A stretch of 13,089 nucleotides of DNA from Alectoria sarmentosa. Lineage: Eukaryota > Ascomycota > Lecanoromycetes > Lecanorales > Parmeliaceae. Below, in pieces: positions 1 through 8,043 of this stretch. The first letter of the stretch is position 1. The number at the start of each line of letters is the position of its first letter. The stretch spans positions 1-13,089 of the forward strand of contig WOGZ01000591.1 in the NCBI GenBank assembly GCA_009733775.1, written 5' to 3'. The notes beneath the pieces were generated by a model, which searched no databases, was not told where the DNA came from, and was given only the letters and a program-made list of their open reading frames with translations. The position numbers and the translations under genes were made by a program.

Positions 1-855
1 TTACCAAAATCGACGACAATAGCACGACACCCAACAAACAGACTATAGAAGTGTTCGTAGAATCAATTAGGCAGGTTTGTGCCTTTGGGAACTGCATGAA
101 CATGGATCAACAACTGGCCGTCGCTGGGTATCATGTAGGTCGTAGTTGTTTCAAAGCCCCAAGCGAGAAGAACAGGCGGCGCAATCCAACTCTCAAAACG
201 ATGATCTCAAAAGAGCCTGTATCTTCGCGGTCAGGAATATCGCTCCGGGCGGGAACTGCGCGGCCACAATAGCTGCAGAAACAACTAATGCGCGGCCGAC
301 CACTGCGGAGGGAGCATGCTGCCTGGCCCTGTTCGGCCCCCCGAGACAATATCCTTGGAGAGGTGCTGCTGGCTACTATCCTCACAAGCAAATACTATGG
401 AAAAGCCGCACGCTTCCCTTTTGATTCGTATAATTTTGCGTTAGACAGCTTTCACTGAGCATCCTAATTTCTGTTCCAAACATCACCCTCAGAAACGTCT
501 TTCTACGACTCACCGGCACAGACTCTTGATCTCCCGATGAACTCTATCGTCAATTCAATCATTCAAGACAAGAAAAGGTGCTCAGCGCGACGAGAAAGGC
601 ATCCGACATTCAAACGCCAAAGTTCCTCATTCAGTCGACATCGTTTTTCAAAATCAAATCAAAATATATCTCTCAAGACATAATATTCATTGATTTGAAT
701 GAAGCCTTCTTTTCACCGTCTCCATCACTCAAAAGAATTAAAATTCTCAACAAATACGTTTCATCAGAGCTTCTATTGAAAAAGCAAATTAGCAGATGAT
801 CGGATATTTGGGCCCTTAGTTGCACAATATTCGAGATGCGATCTGGTTTTCCTTT
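1..855. other. No recognisable gene; weak open frames only
   Basis: I see no gene I can name here. Two short plus-strand frames are the best candidates. One is open from the window edge (position 3) to a TAG at 270-272, with in-frame ATGs near 96 and 102, and could be a terminal fragment of a gene starting outside the window. The other runs from an ATG at 288 to a TGA at 456-458 (56 codons) and contains the peptide GEVLLATILTSKYYGKAARF, which reads like ordinary protein but matches no family I recognise. They lie in the same frame, separated by the TAG, so they might be one decayed reading frame. From about 460 to 855 the sequence becomes AT-richer with no coding signal. Confidence 0.3.
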
Positions 856-1149
856 GCGCAGCGCCTTTGATGAGTGTGCGCAACGCCTTTGATGGGCGCG
901 GCGCCTTTGGTGTGCGCAGCGCCTTTGGTGGGTGTGCGCGGCGCCTTTGATGGGCGCGGCGCCTTTGATGTGCGCGGCGCCTTTGGTGTGCGCGGCGCCT
1001 TTGGTGTGCGCAGCGCCTTTGATGGGTGTGCGCAGCGCCTTTGATGGGCGCAGCGTCTTTGGTGTGCGCAGCGCTTTTGATGAATGTGCGCAGCGCCTTT
1101 GATGGGCGCAGCGCTTTTGGTGGGTGTGCGCAGCGCCTTTGATGGGTGT
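856..1149. repeat. Minisatellite, 15 units of 18 or 22 bp
   Basis: Fifteen complete head-to-tail units fill 294 bp. The core unit is GCGCAGCGCCTTTGATGG (18 bp). A 22-bp form carries four extra bases near its end, finishing in GGGTGT, GAGTGT or GAATGT. Reading left to right with L=22 and S=18, the order is L S S L S S S S L S S L S L L (six L, nine S). The sixth base varies between A and G, and the G variants cluster in units 3 and 5-8, suggesting local homogenisation. A degenerate partial sixteenth copy (GCGCGACGCCT, 1150-1160) runs into the permease relic. Most frames are stop-free on the minus strand, producing spurious Ala/His/Lys-rich ORFs, but the 22-bp units break the frame, so I do not treat it as coding. 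Confidence 0.95.
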
Positions 1150-1430
1150 GCGCGACGCCTCCGTCACCCTCCTGATCCTCATGAACGCCACTAACCTCCC
1201 GGGCCGCCTCCTCCCCCCACTCCTCTCCGACCGCCGCCTCGGTCCCGTCAACACCATCATCCCTTGCATCTTCATGACCGCCATCTTCCTCTTCGTCTGG
1301 ATCGGCGCCACCAGCCACATTCTCCGGTGCCGTGCAGGGGCTGTACAACCCGGCCATCTGGAACTTTCCGGGAGACAATGTGGCTCAGAAAGGCGTTAGG
1401 GTTGCGTTTGTCTTTTTGTGGTCTTCTGGA
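1150..1430 (+). pseudogene. Relic of an MCT-type MFS permease
   Basis: The plus strand reads SVTLLILMNATNLPGRLL, then LSDRRLGPVNTII and a hydrophobic stretch to WIGATS (about 1162-1317). This is typical of fungal monocarboxylate-transporter-like MFS proteins: a membrane helix, an (I/L)PGRLLP...DR..GP.NT loop, and the next helix. The reading frame then changes at about 1318-1320 and continues as FSGAVQGLYNPA and KGVRVAFVFLWSSG, matching the family's FSGAVQGLFPA...G.RMGMVFS segment. Roughly ten codons expected between the two parts are missing and there are no splice signals, so this is a deletion with frameshift. The N-terminal half is absent and replaced by the minisatellite; the C-terminal part is lost after about 1430. 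A functional transporter is ruled out. Family identification is from remembered motifs, not a search. Confidence 0.7.
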
Positions 1431-1854
1431 CTGTACATCATCCGAGTACAAGATCCTCGTGATAGATCTTTCTCACGTGTAATTAGGTCAAACCTGACTG
1501 GTTCCTTGACAATAACTCCATCGTCCATAGAAGCATTGCAAAACTCACTTACGGCGTTTGAAGAACTGATATCCTCTGAAATCTTAACTATTGTTTCCGC
1601 GGATGAACGAAAGGCGCTCTCGATAGAATAAAGATCAGACGTGAGATGTGAGGGATTCAACGATGCTTCAAACTCTGTCGCAGGATGTACCTGCTTTGCT
1701 GTGACTTGACCTTCCCTTTTTGGCTACTGAAGCCCGTGAAAAGAGGTTTCATGGTGGGGATGCACGCGGCAATGATTCCTACTGTTTCTTCCATCCTAAC
1801 AGATGCGTTATTCAAGTTTATAAAATATGAATCGAGGGAACACAAAACCCCCAC
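1385..1854 (-). pseudogene. C-terminal relic of SAT4/PTH11-type fungal rhodopsin-domain protein
   Basis: On the minus strand, 1854-1657 reads ASVRMEETVGIIAACIPTMK followed by PLF, the hallmark of the last membrane helix of fungal SAT4-family (fungal rhodopsin domain, often called PTH11-like) integral membrane proteins. The frame ends at a TGA (1657-1659) after RYILRQSLKHR. A second minus-strand frame, open from about 1730 to a TGA at 1385-1387, continues with a Ser-rich acidic tail including GVIVKEPVRFDLITRE, as expected for the cytoplasmic tail of such proteins. No intron of plausible length joins the two frames, so a frameshift between about 1657 and 1730 is likely. Upstream helices are missing: beyond 1854 the DNA is low complexity. 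The true end of homology may be nearer 1440-1470, where it meets the permease relic on the other strand. Confidence 0.6.
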
Positions 1855-1860
1855 AAACTA

Positions 1861-2060
1861 AACCAGCCCTTCCCTTTCCCTTCCCCTTCCTTTCTGTGCT
1901 TGTGGTGACTGAGTGAGGGATTTGTTTTAAAACTACAAGCTCTCTCTGTATTAGTGGTGCTGGTAAGGTTTAATCGGTGAGGGCGAGAGGAGAGGGACGG
2001 GGGGGGGATACGGTCGACGAGGCATAGTGGGTTTCTGGTTCTGGGGGGGAACAGGGTCAA
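1861..2060. other. Low-complexity spacer with CT-rich tract and G runs
   Basis: There is no gene here. A pyrimidine-rich stretch (about 1867-1893) is followed by a G-rich zone with a run of nine G (about 1999-2007) and a run of seven G (about 2043-2049). Purine/pyrimidine asymmetry continues directly into the adjacent pentanucleotide repeat, so this is probably part of one simple-sequence-prone stretch. Confidence 0.6.
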
Positions 2061-2190
2061 GATGGGATGGGATTGGATGGGATGGGATGAGATGAGATGG
2101 GATGAGATGGGATGGGATGAGATGAGATGAGATGAGATGAGATGAGATGAGATGAGATGAGATGAGATGAGATGAGATGAGATGAGATGA
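2061..2190. repeat. Pentanucleotide microsatellite (GATGA/GATGG)26
   Basis: Exactly 26 five-base units occupy 130 bp. The left 11 units mix GATGG and GATGA with one GATTG; the right 15 units (2116-2190) are uninterrupted GATGA. The polarity suggests the right end is the recently expanded, unstable part. Minus-strand ORFs here (Ser/His/Leu/Ile or Pro repeats) are repeat artefacts. It lies about 280 bp beyond the stop codon of the Thr-rich secreted protein gene. Confidence 0.97.
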
Positions 2191-2467
2191 GGGAGGAAGT
2201 GCGGGTATGAGTTGGACGTTTCCTGTGTAGGCTACATGGGCACTTGTACCCATTCATTGTTAGTCAGCGCGGGGGCCGTTGTGTGACTGAGGTGAATATG
2301 TGAGAGGATGGTGAAGGAGTTGGTGCCAGTTTTTAAAATCGATTGACTGACTACCTTGGGAAGTTCGAAAAGAATTCTATCCCGTATCTGCGATAGATAT
2401 TCATACCCGCCATTACCTCTTCGGAAAGCTCCGCTCGGGAAACCCGGTCTTTCCCCTGCTCCAACAT

Positions 2468-5016
2468 CTAATCGAAATTGTAAGAATACCCAAACACCAT
2501 CGTGGCATCTGCGTCCGGAACGTTGAAGTAGCTCGCATCCTGATTCGGACCCACATATCCCACACACACCCACGACTCGTTCGAAAGCAAATAATGCAGA
2601 TCGAACGAGTAGTAAGAGCCGTAATCGACGAGGTCGGTTTGCTGGGCGCACATCTGCAGAACGGTGCACGCGTCCAGGGTGCCCGGGTAGTCGGTATAGA
2701 CGGGCGTATAGGGGGGCCCGCCCTGGTTTCCGGGGTTGTCGGTGTTCTCGATGTAGCCGGATCCGTTGTAGTATTGGATGTAGTTGTCGCCTGCGTCGTA
2801 GGTGTACGTGCCGTAGTCGATGATGATGTCTGTGCATGTGGACGCGGTCGTGGAGGTGGGAGATGCTGTGTCGGTTGAGGTGGTGGGGGTTGTGACCGTT
2901 GTGGATGACGGGGATGACGCGATGGTTACGGTGACGGTGATGGTGGCTGATTGTTTTAGTCACGATTTCTTCCGGAATAAGAAAACGCTATGATGCCTAC
3001 TTGGAGATGGCGTGCTGGTGTTGACGATGGTATTTGTCGTCGTCGAGGGACTTGCTGTAGCGGTGACAACAGCAGCAGTAGCGGTGCTAGTTGCATAGAT
3101 AGTAATCTAGGAGATACATTGGTTTAGCACTCACAAAGAGGTGGGTTCGGGCTTTCGGGAACGTGTACGAGGCAAAGGCTTTCGAGGCATGATTCAAAAG
3201 TCCCATTCTGGATCGAAGATGCAGGCATGATTGGAATTACGTACGGTCCTAGTTGGGGTTGCAGCAGTGACTGTGCTTCCAGCTGGAGTACTACGATTGA
3301 ACTCTCCGTTAGCTTCGATGCTCTAGCGTTGTGAACTTGTATCAGAGGGAAGTCTCGGCGCGGCGCAAGAGCTCTTGTCTCGGTTCTTGGATGCTAAATT
3401 AGGTCCGATTAAGGGGAAAGTCCTCAAAAATCACATACCTCGTAACAGTAGTAGTCGAAGTCGTCGTGGGAGTGGTCGTTTGGCTTACAGCCTAATGTTC
3501 ACGGCGTCAGCATTGTCGTTGGGAAGCAAGGCTTGAGCTACGAAATTGGCCATCAGAGTACGAGACTCTTGTGCCACCTAGTAGCTCGTTTTTCAATCAT
3601 GAATGAAAATGAACAATACTAGAGAATGCTTACTTCGGTGAAAGTAGTTGTAGAAGTCACGGTTAAGGATTTGTATATAATAGACGTGTCTAGGCGGTCC
3701 TTGACGTCAGTAATGTTTATTCGTGGCAGTGGTGGGATTATGAGTGAATTAGAAGGCTGATGCAGGGTCCCGGACTCCAGACGCAGGTCTCAGCAGTGGA
3801 TATCTCCATACGCAATAGAAAAGGAGGTATGGCTTCCTTACGTAGGTAGGTTGTCGTAGCGAGAATAGTAGCGATGTAGATCTCATTTTCTAGAATACTT
3901 CGAATCAGCAGAGCTTCTCTCGGTTTAGAACCCAAGTCACGGGAAAGGAAGGTTTGCGACTCGGGCTCGGTGGGCAACTCAGATCGCGCAAAGGGGTTCC
4001 AATACCACAAATAACATATTTCGGGTAACCCCCCCGGCGCTCGATATCATAGTGGGGATGCTTGGGTTGGCCAGCGGTACTCAATTCTCGTTTGTCATTT
4101 TGTGCGAGCGTTGTTGTGACCGTCACAGTTGCTTCTGCGGCGCTCACAACCGAGGTCGAGGTGACTGTGACCGCTGAAGGGGCGATGGTGGTAGTTGAGG
4201 CTTGGGGAAAGGTCAGCGTGTATTTCTTAAGCAGGAAGGCTTGACATCAATCTGGGCTTGCAAAGCAGCTTGTTCTCGAGAAAACTTGTTCCATGCATTC
4301 AGATTAACAGTAAATGCACTTACTGGATCCTGGTACGAAGAGACCGGAGGTTGAATATACGGTTGTTGCTGAGGGCGTAATGGTCACAACATTAGCTCTT
4401 GCAGTTGCCGTAACAGTCAACGTCTTCGTCTGAGTTGGAGCAGTGACCTGTGGACGTGTGTGACTCAGCAACTCTTGTACTTGCGATTACTATCAATAGG
4501 CAGGGCGTAAAACAGACTAGACATACCGTCGCCGTGTAAAGAACGACGGCAGTTGAGGTCACTTTCTTCGGCACGCCATTTGCCAAAGTGGTGGTAGTTA
4601 CCCCACTTGTGATGGTCTGGATTCCATAGTCAGCATTTCATATCCTAAGAAGAGAGGTTGAAGCGCGAAGTGATGGATGTAGGATTAGAGAGGACTCACG
4701 GACTTCAACGTGTCATGGACAGTTGTATAGATCTGACTGGTAGGGACCCTACGTTTCGAAGTCAGTCATGCCCGGGAATATGGAACCCCGAGATGTATCT
4801 TTAGAGTGAAAACTCCCAGAGCATCTCTTGGGATATAGAATTGAACTCAAGGAGGGTTCTGAAATTAGGAGTAACGTACGGTGACGTGGATGAAATTTGA
4901 TAAGAGGTTGAACAAAAAAAGATGGTTGTAGTGAAGGAGCTGGTGGAGGTCTGGCAAAGAGCAGAAAAGGCAAGTGTTGTCAAGGCTAGGAGCAGACGTA
5001 ATATCGAGGGCCCCAT
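2468..5016 (-). CDS. Secreted Thr/Ser-rich mucin-like protein with Cys-containing C-terminal domain (11 exons)
   Basis: I assemble a 448-residue protein from exons 5016-4880, 4748-4700, 4616-4527, 4447-4324, 4239-4081, 3889-3842, 3689-3634, 3491-3439, 3290-3245, 3106-3001 and 2946-2468. Every intron is GT-AG (54-191 bp), donors are mostly GTACGT, GTGAGT, GTATGT or GTAAGT-like, and all phases agree, totalling 1347 nt with the stop. The start is chosen because the ATG at 5016 opens a classical signal peptide, MGPSILRLLLALTTLAFSAL (cleavage about residues 19-21). Residues 22 to about 326 are Thr/Ser/Val-rich, with TVTVTTT-like stretches, as in O-glycosylated stalks. Residues 327-448 form a Tyr/Asp/Gly-rich domain with Cys at 327, 383, 389 and 417, including GDNYIQYYNGSGY, NQGGPPYTPVYTDYP and SNESWVCVGY. 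No GPI signal or membrane segment follows, so it is probably secreted or wall-associated. Function is unknown; an adhesin- or mucin-like role is inference. The weakest junction is the exon 5 donor (GTACCG at 4080). Confidence 0.8.
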
Positions 5017-6430
5017 CTTGTTTGATTGAGATGGTGCTGAAAGCAAATGTGACAATGGTTCGACAATAGTCAAGGACGGACAGGGTAGAGGGAGAGGTAT
5101 TTGTGTAAATCTTCAGACAGGCGCCGAGGCCTGTAGCACCCTGAAGTGTGCCATTTGTCTCCTCCTGAGGGGTCACGGCACACGTGAGGAATGACACGAG
5201 GAGACTCAGCGTGGGGACATGCTTTATTGCTGTAGATAAGTATGAGCCAATTCCCCGCCATGGTCGATCAAGATGAGCTTTCCCAAACGGTCCCTTTCGG
5301 TTTTCCGGCACGGTCTGAGGGCCAGGGTTCGGCCTCGTTGGCTTCTGAAGTTCTGATAGACAACTTCAGTTGCTCGAGCACTCCAGAAGCTTACCGCCAT
5401 TCTCTAGACTTGTCATACTGTGCCGCCGCGAAAAGGAGATGAGTGCGGGGAGCTGATGGCATGATGGGGGTCGTGCGCGTTGATGCAATTTCTCAAGATT
5501 AGCAGCATCTTGGAGCCTGGAGGTGTAGCTCTGCTAGATCTCGCTAGCAGAATGAACCCTACCTCTTTACTTAAGGTACTAGTCTTCGAGTGGCCCAATC
5601 ATCTTGCAGATCCATGTTAAAACCCGTTACTTGTCTTCTGGAATGCCAAAAAGTAAGATGATCTAGAGCATACATCTCGCGGCTCAAAATCCCCGAAATT
5701 GCGTGAGACATTAGGTGATTGTGGAGCACGTGTCCGATGTCGAGTCTCCTATGTCAAGGGTAATTCCGCTAGGGTTCTGGAGAAAAGGAAAGCTTCTGGT
5801 AGAAAGGGTCGTTTGAAAGCAAAGCGATACAAAGTCAGTGCCTTGATGGCATGTTAGAGGGTACCATGTATACCTGAGTTATGTTGTACAAAGAATCCTC
5901 CCCATCTCTCACCCACCTGACTGAAGCATCAGATGCAGTGGGAAGGACAAATATGTACTACAATGGCCACAGCATTTGGGGCTGCTAGCAGCCTGGCCGG
6001 CTTACCATGAATGCGGGGATATCCAAAAGAGGTAATATCAGAGATTAGAGTTGTAGATTTAGTCCAAATTTTTTCAGCCCCTCGGACATTTATAGAGACT
6101 AGTAGAGGGATAGTAAATAGGTAAGAGACAAAGGTACAAAGGCACTTTACATACCAGGGGCTCGAGCGCCGCTATGCTGCTCAACTCGGCAGCTAGGGAG
6201 CCGAGAGTTTACGCTCAAGTATCGACAATCCCACTCCCGTGGCGGCCATGACTGATGACTGATGACTGATGATGGTTGGAGTGGAGGAAAGCTACCAAAG
6301 TGAATGACTGAAGAGAGTGTATGCCATGTATGCCGAGGAGGAGAGAGATAAATAGATAGGAAGCAAATCCTCTGGCTGACTTAGATACTACTCTACCCTT
6401 GAGCAGTCTCCGTTCAGCAGACTTGCATCT
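5017..6430. other. Spacer without a supported gene
   Basis: The first few hundred bases presumably hold the promoter and 5' leader of the leftward secreted-protein gene; its start context (AAACAAGATGG) is a good fungal one, but I see no clear TATA box. A minus-strand frame at 5311-4865 contains a hydrophobic stretch but lacks an ATG and overlaps the better-supported exon 1. A 45-codon plus-strand ORF (5483-5620, MQFLKISSILEPGG...) reads plausibly but matches no family I know. Nothing else stands out from 5620 to 6430 apart from a short heptamer repeat. Confidence 0.5.
6248..6268. repeat. Short tandem heptamer, three copies
   Basis: The heptamer ATGACTG is repeated three times, followed by a fourth partial copy (ATGATGG). 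It is too short to be classed as a satellite, and I see no regulatory meaning in it. Confidence 0.8.
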
Positions 6431-6432
6431 TT

Positions 6433-6759
6433 TTGGGGCTTCTTCATTTGGTAGGTTTGAACTTGGAGGAGAGTTTGAGATTGGTGGAAAGTGGCCTGGA
6501 TAAATCTGGGGCATTGCCCTCTGACCCTGAGGTACTTTTCGACTGCGAGTTCCTGACTAATGCACTGATGCTCGGAGAACTCGGAGATAACATCAATCTC
6601 TTGGCACCCATGCACCCTTTGAGCCTTTCACCACCTTCATCCTCAGACCTTTGCAAGTCCTGCTATCATATCAACCCTTTCAACGGACAAATATTCCTTC
6701 CCATAATCACATCTGAACGACTCTCCACCGAACCCTCTTTTGAACGACGCCCAAATTGA
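6433..6759 (+). other. Uncertain open frame upstream of the OrsD-like relic
   Basis: A 108-codon plus-strand frame ends two bases before the ATG at 6762. It starts with TTG; its first ATG lies near 6568 (MLGELGDNINLL...). The reverse strand also has a 70-codon Ser-rich open frame across 6444-6656, so open-frame length alone is no evidence here. It could be a leader or a degraded N-terminal exon of the downstream gene, or non-coding. I recognise no domain. Confidence 0.15.
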
Positions 6760-6761
6760 CC

Positions 6762-7893
6762 ATGGCTGCTCTGCTGCCACCCGATCAAATGCTCGACTAC
6801 TTGCCAATATGCCATTCCTCCTTCTCCCGTCCTCGACACATGAAAGACCTACATCGAATTTACTCGTGAAAGGAGAGGTTTAGGGCTGATACATGCTACC
6901 GGACTAGATCTCGCTAATCCTGAGCATGTGGTTCTACCTAAACCACTCGCGCTTCCAGTACCCTCAATACCGGTCGAAGATGGGATTGCCTGCAATAGCG
7001 AAGGATGCAAATATTTGATGATGATCAAGCGCCTGGAACGACATTGGGTGACCATACTAGCTCACGTGCAAAAGAATTTGGACCGTACATATTGGCATTT
7101 GAAGAAGCCGCAGTCGTTCTTTTGTGGAAGATATCTCCGGTAATTTATCGTTATGCTGACAGAGGATAATTAAAGGCGCCGGTCGCCAGAGTCGGTAAGC
7201 ACGTATATCTGGGCATGTTGGTATCCTGAGCTGACATGTGCTATCCAGCCCGCAGAGCAATCAAATCGTCTGCGTTCAAGCATCACTTGTCCGCCTCCCG
7301 TCTCGCATTTACCCCTATGTTCAAGCCCCCGGTTGCTGGGCCTTAAGCCAAGAGATGCGGAGCTATTCCATTGTTCCAGCATAACTACAAGCGTGGGCAT
7401 GGTTCACAAAGGGGAAAATCTTTTACAACTTGGCGCATCACAACCCCATGACTATTCAAACGAATACCCTTTCATCGTGCACGCCGTCCTCTCAATTTTC
7501 GCTTTACAACTCGCTTTCTAACGGTCTCCCCACCGGCCGAGTTGTATTGCTGCAGTCGCTCAGTAGCAAACTCTTGGGCCTCAAAGCTTTTGATCTAACA
7601 TCAGGAAAGTTTACTACAAGAATTGTCACGCCCTCTGTGCATTTGCTAGGTCGGCCGTGGTGCGTACCATGGCTATCACTCAAGAAGACGGTGGTAATGA
7701 AGAAAGGGCGAACATCAGAGCCCAGAACGACCAAAATAAGAGTATTGTGCCGGAATTGCTCCGACATCAAGTTGGAGGGTTCAAGCTACTTGGCAGTCAC
7801 GGCCGGACAATCTTCACTGGCTCGAGCAACCCCTTTCGGTCTCAATTTCATTGCATTAATAGATCGCCCGTCCATTTCGTCCAGTGCTGTTAA
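6762..7893 (+). pseudogene. Decayed chimeric gene: OrsD-like (DUF3505) domain joined to C6-type transcription factor middle domain
   Basis: The ATG at 6762 opens MAALLPPDQMLDYLP and HMKDLHRIYS, then hits a TGA (6867). One frame over, the text continues as RERRGLGLIHATGLDL, EHVVLPKPLALPVPSIPVED, GIACNSEGCKYL...RLERHW and SFFCGRYLR, the order typical of OrsD/DUF3505 proteins: HLK.IHR, DL..PE.VVLP, a Cys-x4-Cys...His zinc-like motif, and TFF.G..LRYF. TAA codons interrupt at 7141 and 7171. The same frame crosses a 54-bp intron (7195-7248) and reads RDAELFHC, SNEYPFIVHAVLSIFALQLA and KVYYKNCHALCAFARSAVV, motifs of the fungal C6-regulator middle domain ((D/S)x.ELLHH, YPFLMHA.LALSALHLA, NCHA(L/V)FAF). 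Further stops lie at 7519, 7564 and 7591. The frame ends at 7891-7893, exactly where AT-rich DNA begins, so the 3' part is missing. It could not make an intact product. Confidence 0.7.
7195..7248 (+). other. Well-formed 54-bp spliceosomal intron inside the pseudogene
   Basis: The donor is GTAAGC at 7195, a CTGAC branch site lies at 7231-7235, and the acceptor CCAG ends at 7248, 13 nt past the branch site. Length and motifs match a typical filamentous-ascomycete intron. It is in phase 0 relative to the frame shared by the OrsD-like and regulator parts, which supports the two having been one transcription unit. Confidence 0.7.
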
Positions 7894-8043
7894 TTACCTG
7901 ATAAATTGTAAGTAAAAAAAACGTAAATAAATACGAAAATACGACTTTTTTTATATACAATTTACGTAAATAAATATTATAGCGTTTATGTAACGTTCTT
8001 TTATATAAAAATGATAATATTACATTATATATATTGTTATTAT

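Noticed and set aside
856..1149. CRISPR-like array
   Set aside because: Units are directly contiguous with no unique spacers, and the context is eukaryotic.
673..1378. Two long minus-strand frames (215 and 201 codons) rich in Ala, His, Lys and Arg
   Set aside because: They are the minisatellite read in stop-free frames; 22-bp units shift the frame, and the flanking parts are antisense to the permease relic.
1951..2257. Minus-strand frames with Ser-His-Leu-Ile and Ser-His-Pro-Ile repeats
   Set aside because: These are direct translations of the pentanucleotide repeat in two frames, with no start context or coding sequence outside the repeat.
2232..2963. 243-codon minus-strand frame rich in His and Arg
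   Set aside because: It overlaps the last exon of the Thr-rich protein in another frame; the competing frame gives a coherent secreted domain, splice phases and a stop.
4062..4244. Plus-strand frame with Val/Thr-like pattern
   Set aside because: It is the complement of Thr-rich exon 5; ACC/GTC-type codons reversed give Val/Gly-rich shadow frames.
4865..5311. 148-codon minus-strand frame with a hydrophobic VPTLSLLVSFLTCAVTP stretch, resembling a signal peptide
   Set aside because: It has no ATG (it starts with GTG) and overlaps exon 1 of the secreted-protein gene in another frame. Exon 1 has a proper ATG and a better signal peptide, and splices in phase to the Thr-rich exons.
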